A stretch of 13,756 nt of DNA. Origin: JBGSMF01 sp041740315. Lineage in GTDB: Bacteria > Chloroflexota > Anaerolineae > Fen-1058. The stretch is from positions 1 to 13,756 of the forward strand of contig JBGSMF010000243.1 in NCBI GenBank assembly GCA_041740315.1. Reading direction: 5' to 3'. Position numbers and translations under genes: made by a program. How positions within the stretch are numbered: position 1 is the first letter of the stretch; every line of letters begins with the position of its first letter. This document shows positions 1 to 5,782 of the stretch, one piece after another. The notes beneath the pieces are model-generated. The model made no database searches, was not told the DNA's origin, and worked only from the letters and a program-made list of their open reading frames with translations.

Positions 1-358
1 GGGGCGCACCAGGCTCGGCGGGCGGCTGCCCAGAGGCGGCAGGTCCTTGAGGCAGAGCTTCAGTGGCAGGCGCTTTGGCCGCAGCTTTGGGGGCGGCAGG
101 CAAGCGCGGCAGCCGATTGAGAATAGCCAGCATTTGCTCAATGTGCGCCTGGCGGGCCGCATGGTCTTTTACCGCCTTGTAGGCGCGCATCAGCGTAAAC
201 AGTTGAGCCACCGCGGCGCGGCTCTCGTCGTCAAAAGGCTGCTGGGCCGCCTCGCGCTCCCAATAATCGGCCAAGGGGGCCAGTCCTCCAATCACCAGCC
301 GGTTACGGCATCCATCTAGAATTTCCGATTTCAAAATTTTTGTCAATTGTTCAATCAT
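1..358 (-). CDS. recG: ATP-dependent DNA helicase RecG, N-terminal part (cut by window edge)
   Basis: About 119 codons are visible, beginning with MIEQLTKILKSEI and containing NRLVIGGLAPLADYW. I read this as the N-terminal extension seen ahead of the wedge domain in RecG of Chloroflexota-type bacteria. RecG remodels stalled replication forks and recombination intermediates, but its wedge and helicase motifs lie beyond the window, so the call rests on this N-terminus and on position: recG commonly follows the fakA/degV cluster. The visible part ends in an Ala/Pro-rich linker. The ATG at 358 is the earliest possible start because an in-frame TGA lies just upstream. The Shine-Dalgarno is weak, only a GTGAT-like element inside a tandem repeat. 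It is last in the minus-strand operon, 48 bp after the second degV gene. Confidence 0.55.
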   Translation of the reverse strand, partial: MIEQLTKILKSEILDGCRNRLVIGGLAPLADYWEREAAQQPFDDESRAAVAQLFTLMRAYKAVKDHAARQAHIEQMLAILNRLPRLPAAPKAAAKAPATEALPQGPAASGQPPAEPGAP

Positions 359-402
359 AGATCATCACTAGATCATCATTAGAACATCAAGAGAACATCA
401 CT
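359..402. repeat. Four tandem copies of an 11-bp repeat between degV and recG
   Basis: Four consecutive 11-bp units fill almost the whole degV–recG gap: AGATCATCACT, AGATCATCATT, AGAACATCAAG and AGAACATCACT. The AGAWCATCA core is invariant. On the coding (minus) strand this reads as repeated TGATGWTCT and ends directly at the recG ATG, so it supplies the only ribosome-binding region recG has. The period is close to one DNA helical turn. The origin could be replication slippage; any regulatory role is speculative. Confidence 0.8.
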
Positions 403-406
403 TGCG

Positions 407-1237
407 TCAGGCTTTGGCAACCGCCGCCAACCCCAAGCCATTAGGCCCAACGTGCACCCCAATCGTCGGTGCGACATCTACAATAGGGATTGGCTCTCTC
501 GGCACAAGATATGCCAATGATTCGGCCAGAACGGTGGCCTCTGCCAACGCGGTGGTGTGCAAAACCGCCAACGCTTCTAACGCGCCCGGGCCAGTGACCA
601 ACTGGACCAATTGCGCCACGGCGCGGCTGTGAGAGCGAGCGCGGCCAACCGATTCGACCTGACCCTGATAAACCTTGAGAATGGGCTTGATATTCAGTAC
701 CTGCCCCACCAAAGCCCTGGCCCAGCTTACCCGTCCACTGCGGCGCAGAAATTCCATAGTGTTCAGCGCGGCAAACGTATAGGCCCGCGACTTGAGGTTA
801 TCTAGCAGAGCTATGATCTGGGCCAAACTTTTACCCTGGCGCGCCGCCCGCGCGGCAAAAACGACTTGCCAGCCCAGGCCCATCGAGATCGAGCTGGAAT
901 CATACGCAACGACTCGCACCCCCGATACCGTTTCGCCGGCCAGCCGCGCCGCATTCCATATTCCACTCAACGTGGCGGCCACGTGGATTGAAACGATTTC
1001 ATCACCGGGTTGCGCCAGATTAAAAATTTCCGCAAACATCCCAACGCCAGGGGCAGCGGTAGTAGGCAATTGGGAACTAGACGCCAGGCGGGCATAGAAT
1101 TGTTCCCGGGTGATGGTGACGCCGTCTAAAAAGCTCTCGGTGCCAAACAAGATAAAACACGGCACCACCCAGATGCCCAACTCTGCCGCCAGTTCGGGGG
1201 GAAGGTCGGCAGTGCTGTCGGTAACGATGCGGATCAT
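407..1237 (-). CDS. DegV family protein, FakB-type fatty acid-binding protein (copy 1)
   Basis: A full-length 276-residue DegV protein. FakB proteins hold a fatty acid in a buried pocket and present its carboxylate to FakA for phosphorylation. The N-terminus has the DegV signature IVTDSTADLP (residues 4-13). A TTAAP element at 59-63 matches the usual T-S-x-P lipid-head motif, SG at 91-92 matches the L-S-G-T motif, and RSGRVS lies at 166-171. The C-terminal GVHVGPNGLG (260-269) keeps the conserved histidine (H262). The expected fatty acid-contacting Thr, Ser and His are therefore all present. It starts at ATG 1237, 5 bp after the stop of the upstream degV paralogue, indicating co-transcription. 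Specificity for chain type cannot be told from sequence. Confidence 0.9.
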   Translation of the reverse strand: MIRIVTDSTADLPPELAAELGIWVVPCFILFGTESFLDGVTITREQFYARLASSSQLPTTAAPGVGMFAEIFNLAQPGDEIVSIHVAATLSGIWNAARLAGETVSGVRVVAYDSSSISMGLGWQVVFAARAARQGKSLAQIIALLDNLKSRAYTFAALNTMEFLRRSGRVSWARALVGQVLNIKPILKVYQGQVESVGRARSHSRAVAQLVQLVTGPGALEALAVLHTTALAEATVLAESLAYLVPREPIPIVDVAPTIGVHVGPNGLGLAAVAKA

Positions 1238-1242
1238 ACAGT

Positions 1243-2097
1243 TTACCGAGCCCCTTCATACACCACAATCCCCAGTCCATCTGGCCCAATATCACAACCC
1301 AATGCTGGGCCATAACGCACTACGGGATAGGTATAGTTGGGGCAGTTTAAGGTCAGCCGTTCCAGCAAAAGCTGCGTATCCTCTGTCAGGGTTTCGGCTC
1401 CGCGCAAGACGGTGACCCGCTCAATGTGGGTGAATTCAGACACAAACTCGACCAGCTTGTCAATGGCCCGCTCGCGCGTGCGCACCTTCTCAATGGGGTT
1501 GATTTGCCCATCTTCAATGGTGAGAAAAGGCTTGACACCCAGCATCGTCCCTAAAATAGCCTGCGACTTGCCAATGCGTCCGCTGTGTTCCAGGCAATCT
1601 AGCGAATGGGTAAAGAACACCGTATAGATGTGGGGGATCATCCCGCGCATGGTCCGCACGACATCGTCCAGCGCCAGTCCTTGCTTAGCGGCGCACGCGG
1701 CGGCCTCGACCAAGATGCCCAAACCCACCGAGGTAGTGCACGAGTCAACCACAATAATCTTGCTGCGTCCCATGTAATCTGCAGCCGCCAAGCGCGCTCG
1801 AGTGACGACCTTGCCCAGCTTGCCAGACATGTGGATCGAAATGATCTGGTCGGTGTCCTGCAACATCCGACCATAAGCCGCTCTAAAATCGTCCACAGCC
1901 GGCGCGCGGTAAAAGGGATGGTGTTTGCCTTCAATCAAGCGCACAAAAAAATCGTCCCCAGATAAATCCAGGCCTTCTTTAAAAGTTTCTGCGCCAAACT
2001 CGATTGTGAGCGGAAGGACCATAATGTCCAGGTCGGCCACAACCGATGGAGTGGTAAAATGAGCGGCACTGTCAGTAATTATATGAACTTTGCCCAC
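1243..2097 (-). CDS. DegV family protein, divergent FakB paralogue (copy 2)
   Basis: A 284-residue DegV protein with the N-terminal fold signature VHIITDSAAHF (4-14), MSGKLG (90-95), LEHSGRIGKSQA (169-180) and GVKPFLTIEDGQI (187-199). It departs from FakB at two head-group positions. The T-S-x-P motif is replaced by FYRAP (62-66), and the usual G-x-H-x-G-P-G-A-L-G motif reads GCDIGPDGLG (267-276), with aspartate (D269) where histidine is normal. It may bind a different lipid or have a structural role; this is inference. The start is GTG at 2097, preceded by GGGGAG about 11 nt upstream. It follows fakA but is separated from it by a MITE-like insertion, so its expression may depend on read-through of that palindrome. 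Confidence 0.88.
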   Translation of the reverse strand: MGKVHIITDSAAHFTTPSVVADLDIMVLPLTIEFGAETFKEGLDLSGDDFFVRLIEGKHHPFYRAPAVDDFRAAYGRMLQDTDQIISIHMSGKLGKVVTRARLAAADYMGRSKIIVVDSCTTSVGLGILVEAAACAAKQGLALDDVVRTMRGMIPHIYTVFFTHSLDCLEHSGRIGKSQAILGTMLGVKPFLTIEDGQINPIEKVRTRERAIDKLVEFVSEFTHIERVTVLRGAETLTEDTQLLLERLTLNCPNYTYPVVRYGPALGCDIGPDGLGIVVYEGAR

Positions 2098-2133
2098 AAA
2101 CTGCTGCTCCCCATGACTAGAATTTCAACACGT

Positions 2134-2253
2134 GATCATTCGTAACTACTCAGCCGGCACCCTTCGACTACGCGCCGCGCATCCTGAGCGAAGTGAAACG
2201 CAGTCGAAGGAGCGCGGCGCTCCGCTCAGGATGCTGAGTAGTTACGATCATTC
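2134..2253. mobile_element. MITE-like insertion (104 bp) with 8-bp target duplication at the fakA stop
   Basis: The element spans 2142-2245. Its terminal inverted repeats are GTAACTACTCAGC (2142-2154) and the complement at 2233-2245, 13 bp and perfect. Directly outside are identical 8-bp repeats GATCATTC (2134-2141 and 2246-2253), the mark of transposition. It codes for nothing. Inside are three more complementary pairs: CCTTCGACT (2161-2169) with 2202-2210, GCGCCGCGC (2172-2180) with 2212-2220, and CATCCTGAGCG (2180-2190) with 2223-2233. These cross one another, so only one can form at a time. Ends beginning GTAA plus an 8-bp duplication resemble the IS66 family (from memory), suggesting mobilisation in trans. 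The right duplication contains the TGA stop of fakA (2250-2248). Confidence 0.85.
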
Positions 2254-3927
2254 AACGCTTATGATATATTGATAATGTGGCTGTCCCCCCTCAACCACTT
2301 CGATCTCTTGCGAGGGAAAGCGCGCGCGGACAGCCTCTGCCAATTCGGCAGCCTGCTCGCCCGACACATTGTCGCCGTAATACAAGGTCACAATCTCGCG
2401 CGATTGGACATCCATCTGATCCAACAACTGCCATACAACTTGATCAACCATTTGCCCGCTGGTGGTCAGAGTATCGTCTACCAGGCCAATAACCTGCCCA
2501 GCCTCCACCTGAATGCCATTAATTTCAACCGCGCGAGTAGACACCGTCACCTCGCCGGTGAGCACGCTGCCCACGACCTGTTCCATTGCAGTGACGTTGG
2601 CGGCCAGATCAAGTTGGGCGCTAAAGGCCAGTTGGGCTGCAATGCCTTGCGGCACACTGCGCGTGGGGATAACCTTCACTTGCTTGGAAGATAACTCGGC
2701 GGCCTGGCGCGCCGCCATGAGAACATTACTGTTATTGGGCAAGAGGACAACCCGCTCGGTAGGCAAAGCCTCAATCGCCTGCACAAACTGCTCGATGCTG
2801 GGGTTCATGGTTTGACCGCCCGAGATCACCGCGCTGGCTCCCAGGCTATAAAACACGCGCGTCAGGCCTTCGCCAGGCGAAACGACGACCGTGGCAACCT
2901 GGCCCGGCTCCACTTGCGCCTGGGGCGCAATGACAGGCGCTTGGGTGCGGCCCATGATAAATTCGTGGTACTGGGCCTGCATATCTTCAACAACAACATC
3001 GCGCAAACTGCCGCACTGGGCGGCATAGCTGATCGGCTCGCCGGGGTCGGCCACGTGGACATGGACCTTGACAGCTTCTGCATCGCCCACAATCAGGGCC
3101 GATTGTCCCATGGCGCTGATGGTATCGCGCAACTTGTTTACGTCCATTTTGCGGCCGAGCACAATGAACTGCACGTCATAATTATAGCCTTCCTTCACAT
3201 CGCCGGCGTCAATTGCCGCCGGTTGAACTTGCAGGTCAACCGCTGCGTCCAGGCTTGGGTCAAATTGCACCGTTTCGCCTTGCAGATACCGCAGCATGCC
3301 TTCCAAGATAATGAAATAGCCCTGGCCGCCCGAGTCTACCACGCCCGCCTGCTTGAGGATGGGCAACTGATCGGGCGTGCGCGCCACCGCCTCTTTGCCG
3401 CGCGCCACCATATGATCCAAGATTGCCACCAGGTCATCCGTATTTTGAGCGGCCTCGGCGCAGCCTTTGGCTATTTCGCGCGCCACGGTCAGAATGGTGC
3501 CTTCCACCGGCTTGATGACACCCTTGTAGGCCGTATCGGCGCCTTCTTGCATCGCCTTGACCATGCTGGGGGCTGTCAACACAACCTCGTTCCCCAGGCT
3601 GCGGGCAAAACCGCGCCATAACTGCGAAAGAATAACGCCCGAATTGCCACGCGCCCCCATCAATGCTCCGTGAGCCACCCCATGAGCAATGTTGCTAATA
3701 GTATCATCAGGCGAATGTTCAATCTCGGCCCAGGCCGATTGCATGGTCAGCAGCATATTGGTGCCGGTGTCGCCATCGGGCACCGGGAAAACATTGAGCG
3801 CATTGACCGCCTGCTGGTGGTATTGCAACCATGACAACGAAGCCTTGACAAGCCGTTTGAGACCCTGTCCGCTTAGGCTCAGCATGGGGGCATGCGCTCT
3901 ATCTGCGGGTTGATGTTCGTCGGTCAC
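2248..3927 (-). CDS. fakA: Fatty acid kinase FakA (DAK2 domain protein, YloV family)
   Basis: The 559-residue length and three-part layout match FakA/YloV. The N-terminal DAK2 kinase domain has NVFPVPDGDTGTNM (45-58), whose aspartates bind Mg-ATP. GARGNSGV lies at 91-98 and DSGGQGYF at 198-205. A middle domain carries KVHVHVADPGE (287-297), and a C-terminal domain starts around 345, with SGGQTMNPS (369-377) and LLPNNSNV (395-402). FakA transfers phosphate to a fatty acid held by a FakB/DegV protein, and two such genes lie directly downstream. In the S. aureus enzyme (from memory) a cysteine joins the two middle-domain histidines to bind zinc; here the matching EGY segment reads EGYNYD (246-251) without cysteine. 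The start is GTG 3927 with GGGGAG 7 nt upstream, 22 bp after asp23. Confidence 0.93.
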   Translation of the reverse strand: MTDEHQPADRAHAPMLSLSGQGLKRLVKASLSWLQYHQQAVNALNVFPVPDGDTGTNMLLTMQSAWAEIEHSPDDTISNIAHGVAHGALMGARGNSGVILSQLWRGFARSLGNEVVLTAPSMVKAMQEGADTAYKGVIKPVEGTILTVAREIAKGCAEAAQNTDDLVAILDHMVARGKEAVARTPDQLPILKQAGVVDSGGQGYFIILEGMLRYLQGETVQFDPSLDAAVDLQVQPAAIDAGDVKEGYNYDVQFIVLGRKMDVNKLRDTISAMGQSALIVGDAEAVKVHVHVADPGEPISYAAQCGSLRDVVVEDMQAQYHEFIMGRTQAPVIAPQAQVEPGQVATVVVSPGEGLTRVFYSLGASAVISGGQTMNPSIEQFVQAIEALPTERVVLLPNNSNVLMAARQAAELSSKQVKVIPTRSVPQGIAAQLAFSAQLDLAANVTAMEQVVGSVLTGEVTVSTRAVEINGIQVEAGQVIGLVDDTLTTSGQMVDQVVWQLLDQMDVQSREIVTLYYGDNVSGEQAAELAEAVRARFPSQEIEVVEGGQPHYQYIISVE

Positions 3928-3949
3928 AATGATCTCCCCAGTGAAATTC

Positions 3950-4303
3950 CTAATCCGGGCTGCTCACACGCAGGCTCTGCACGTGAACATTGACACATCT
4001 CACCGGGACACCCAAAGCTCGCTCTACATTGTATTTAACCACATTCATGATGCTGTGAGCGACCGACGAAATGCGCGTTCCATACTCAATAATGACGTAC
4101 ACGTCAATCACAATTTCATCGCCCTGGAGGTGAACCTCAATGCCACGGCTGCTTTCGCTTTGAAAGGCTTGGACGAATCCATCGGCAATGTTTTTAGGCG
4201 CCATGCCCACCACGCCATACGAACTCAGCACGGCATGGCGCGCAATCGTTGCAACAACGTTTGGCGATATTTCAACTTTGCCCAGTTGATTTTCTTCTGA
4301 CAT
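3950..4303 (-). CDS. Asp23/Gls24 family envelope-associated protein
   Basis: A 117-residue single-domain Asp23/Gls24 protein, the usual size for the short form. Typical features are GKVEISPNVVATIARHAVL near the N-terminus, the YGVVGMAP segment, IEVHLQGDEIVIDVYVIIEYG in the middle, and a C-terminal VPVRCVNVHVQSLRV. Members of this family associate with the cell envelope in Firmicutes and are widely encoded just upstream of fakA, as here, although the functional link is not established. It starts at ATG 4303 with ACGAGG about 5 nt upstream and is the first gene of the minus-strand operon. I do not see a clear promoter in the 235 bp between it and rpmB. Confidence 0.88.
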   Translation of the reverse strand: MSEENQLGKVEISPNVVATIARHAVLSSYGVVGMAPKNIADGFVQAFQSESSRGIEVHLQGDEIVIDVYVIIEYGTRISSVAHSIMNVVKYNVERALGVPVRCVNVHVQSLRVSSPD

Positions 4304-4444
4304 AAAAGCCTCGTGTTAGGATCAATAAGAAAAAGGTGTTTTCTTCTCGTTCCTTAGCCTGTTTTTCGCGCCCCGTAGGCTTGCATGGGGATGCGCGAAC
4401 TGCGAAATCCAGGCTTAGATCAATAGATTCAAGACATGCCTGGC

Positions 4445-4473
4445 TTGCAGAAAACATTATTCTATGGTATCAT
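4445..4473 (+). promoter_or_regulatory. Candidate promoter for rpmB
   Basis: A weak TTGCAG -35 (4445-4450) is followed by a 17-bp spacer and an extended -10, TGG then TATCAT (4468-4473). Transcription would start near 4480 and give a leader of about 60 nt. No riboswitch or ribosomal-protein autoregulatory fold is evident. The rest of the 4304-4538 gap holds the asp23 upstream region and nothing else I can name. Confidence 0.4.
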
Positions 4474-4538
4474 CCGCCCGCTTAGCTACAGGCCAGCAAG
4501 AGCGCCTGCGGCAAATGAATTTTTGTGAGGTGATGACA

Positions 4539-4721
4539 ATGGCAAAATGTGATCTGTGTGGCAAGGGACCTCAATTTGGTCATAATATCAGCCACTCCAA
4601 GCGCGCCACCAATCGAGAGTTTAAACCCAACGTGACCAAACGCACCGTTATGATTGATGGGCAAAAGCGCCGCTTGTATGTATGCACCGCATGTTTGCGC
4701 ACGTTGAATAAAACCAAGTGA
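4539..4721 (+). CDS. rpmB: 50S ribosomal protein L28
   Basis: A 60-residue L28 with the hallmark MAKCDLCGKGPQFGHNISHS start and RRLYVCTACLRTL end. Cysteines at 4, 7, 49 and 52 form a CxxC...CxxC zinc ribbon, so this is the zinc-binding form of L28. An upstream in-frame start at 4464 would add 25 unrelated residues. I chose ATG 4539 because the protein then begins exactly like known L28 and a strong Shine-Dalgarno, GAGGTGAT, ends 4 nt before it. It is monocistronic, with its own candidate promoter and a hairpin terminator 15 bp after the stop, and it converges on rpe. Confidence 0.95.
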   Translation: MAKCDLCGKGPQFGHNISHSKRATNREFKPNVTKRTVMIDGQKRRLYVCTACLRTLNKTK

Positions 4722-4736
4722 TCTGCACAAGACTGT

Positions 4737-4770
4737 AACGCGCCAGCAAACCGCTGGCGCGTTTGCTTTT
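4737..4770 (+). terminator. Rho-independent terminator of rpmB
   Basis: An 11-bp perfect stem, AACGCGCCAGC (4737-4747) with its complement at 4753-4763, encloses a 5-nt loop and is followed by TGCTTTT. It lies 15 bp after the rpmB stop. On the minus strand, where rpe ends at 4780, the downstream side is not T-rich, so it should work mainly for rpmB. Confidence 0.85.
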
Positions 4771-4779
4771 AAGCCAAGC

Positions 4780-5448
4780 CTAGCTTTCAGCCAGCGCGCT
4801 GCGAATATGCCCCATGGCCTGGGCGATACCTGCCTGGGCCTCAAACACCGCCCAGCCAGCCACCAGCACGCGCGCCCCGGCCTTTACCACCAAGGGAGCT
4901 GTCTTGGAATCAATGCCTCCATCAACCTCCAGGTCTGCATCGCTGCCGATTCGGTCCAGCGCCGCGCGCGCGCGCTCAATTTTGTCAAGCATCTGGCCGA
5001 TAAAGGCTTGGCCGCCAAAACCAGGGTTGACCGTCATCAGCAACAACAGGTCAATATCTGGCAAGATTTCCTCAACTGCGCCCAGGGGCGTGGATGGATT
5101 CAAGGCCACCCCTGCATTCACCCCCAGCTCGTGAATTTGTTGAATCGTTCGATGCAAGTGTGGGCAAGTCTCGACATGCACAGTCACAATATCTGCCCCA
5201 GCCCTGATAAAATTCTTGAGATAACGCTCAGGCTCGACCATCATGAGGTGAACATCTAGCGGCAAACGCGTAGACCGCCGGGCAGCCTTGACCACAATGG
5301 GACCAACGGTCAAATTGGGCACAAACTGCCCATCCATCACATCAACGTGGATATAGTCTGCGCCGGCAGCCTCGGCCTGGGCAATTTGATCACCCAAGCA
5401 GGCAAAATCAGCGGACAAAATAGAGGGAGCAAGCTTTATGTCTGGCAT
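4780..5448 (-). CDS. rpe: Ribulose-phosphate 3-epimerase
   Basis: A 222-residue TIM-barrel enzyme that interconverts ribulose 5-phosphate and xylulose 5-phosphate in the pentose phosphate pathway. All signature motifs are present: APSILSADF (7-15), HVDVMDGQFVPN (34-45) with metal ligands H34 and D36, DVHLMM (65-70) with H67, the phosphate-binding loop MTVNPGFGGQ (138-147), and EVDGGI (174-179) with catalytic D176. Length is normal. It begins at ATG 5448. No Shine-Dalgarno with proper spacing precedes it, but a -10-like TATCAT ends 7 nt before the ATG, so the transcript may be leaderless. It stands alone and converges on rpmB. Confidence 0.96.
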   Translation of the reverse strand: MPDIKLAPSILSADFACLGDQIAQAEAAGADYIHVDVMDGQFVPNLTVGPIVVKAARRSTRLPLDVHLMMVEPERYLKNFIRAGADIVTVHVETCPHLHRTIQQIHELGVNAGVALNPSTPLGAVEEILPDIDLLLLMTVNPGFGGQAFIGQMLDKIERARAALDRIGSDADLEVDGGIDSKTAPLVVKAGARVLVAGWAVFEAQAGIAQAMGHIRSALAES

Positions 5449-5455
5449 CCCTGCA

Positions 5456-5484
5456 ATGATACACTGCTATACTGAAAAAATCAA
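5456..5484 (-). promoter_or_regulatory. Candidate leaderless promoter of rpe
   Basis: On the minus strand TTGATT (5484-5479), a 17-bp spacer and TATCAT (5461-5456) sit so that transcription would begin at or within a base or two of the rpe ATG (5448). This fits the absence of a usable Shine-Dalgarno. The -35 match is only moderate. Confidence 0.4.
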
Positions 5485-5568
5485 GGGTTGCACAAATGTT
5501 TGTCAAGGGGCGTTTTTTGGTCTGCAAGATTGATTATCAAGCATCGTCACTGACATAGCTGCCCGCCT

Positions 5569-5663
5569 ACCCTCCCGCAGGTTACAATTTGGCAGCCTTG
5601 GGGCTTGTGAAACCAATGGAGACGCCCATGCTCACTAAAAAGCGTTCAGACCTGCGGGAGGGT
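5569..5663. repeat. Inverted repeat, 14-bp arms and a 67-bp loop (family copy 1)
   Basis: ACCCTCCCGCAGGT (5569-5582) is repeated as its perfect complement at 5650-5663. The same left-arm sequence returns beyond the far end of the kimA-like gene, at 7633-7646, so this is a dispersed repeat family. The loop between the arms here codes for nothing I recognise. Confidence 0.8.
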
Positions 5664-5677
5664 GAGCAGTTTACCAT

Positions 5678-5707
5678 TTGACTAGGTTAGCAATTTGGGT
5701 ATAGAAT
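5678..5707 (+). promoter_or_regulatory. Promoter of the kimA-like gene
   Basis: TTGACT (5678-5683) and TAGAAT (5702-5707) are separated by 18 bp, five of six consensus bases in each box. The predicted start is near 5714, giving a leader of about 70 nt. The promoter begins 14 bp after the right arm of the inverted repeat, so that palindrome lies upstream of the -35 and is not transcribed from here. Confidence 0.6.
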
Positions 5708-5782
5708 TCAATGTGTTTCCGCATTGATTTGCTTTAAAAAAGCGCCTGCTCCACATTCCACTATGACAAACTGAGGTGATAG

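Larger units (their letters stand above)
5449..5782. other. Intergenic region between rpe and the kimA-like gene
   Basis: This 334-bp divergent spacer holds the rpe promoter at its left end, a 14-bp inverted repeat with a long loop in the middle (5569-5663), and the promoter and ribosome-binding site of the kimA-like gene at the right. Because kimA in Bacillus is controlled by a c-di-AMP (ydaO/yuaA) riboswitch, I looked for one here and found no matching conserved core. No small gene is convincing. Confidence 0.6.

Noticed and set aside
1..60. Frameshift in recG, because another frame reads LKDLPPLGSRPPSLVRP
   Set aside because: The in-frame Ala/Pro-rich linker is plausible, and too little sequence remains before the window edge to show which frame continues.
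2812..3621. 269-codon open frame opposite fakA
   Set aside because: It is antisense to a well-supported gene, has biased low-complexity composition and no recognisable domain; a shadow of codon bias.
4464..4538. Longer L28 starting at 4464
   Set aside because: The added residues do not resemble L28, and they would begin inside the candidate promoter; GAGGTGAT precedes ATG 4539.
5485..5782. ydaO/yuaA c-di-AMP riboswitch upstream of the kimA-like gene
   Set aside because: No conserved core motif was seen, and the promoter predicted at 5678-5707 leaves a leader of only about 70 nt, too short for it.
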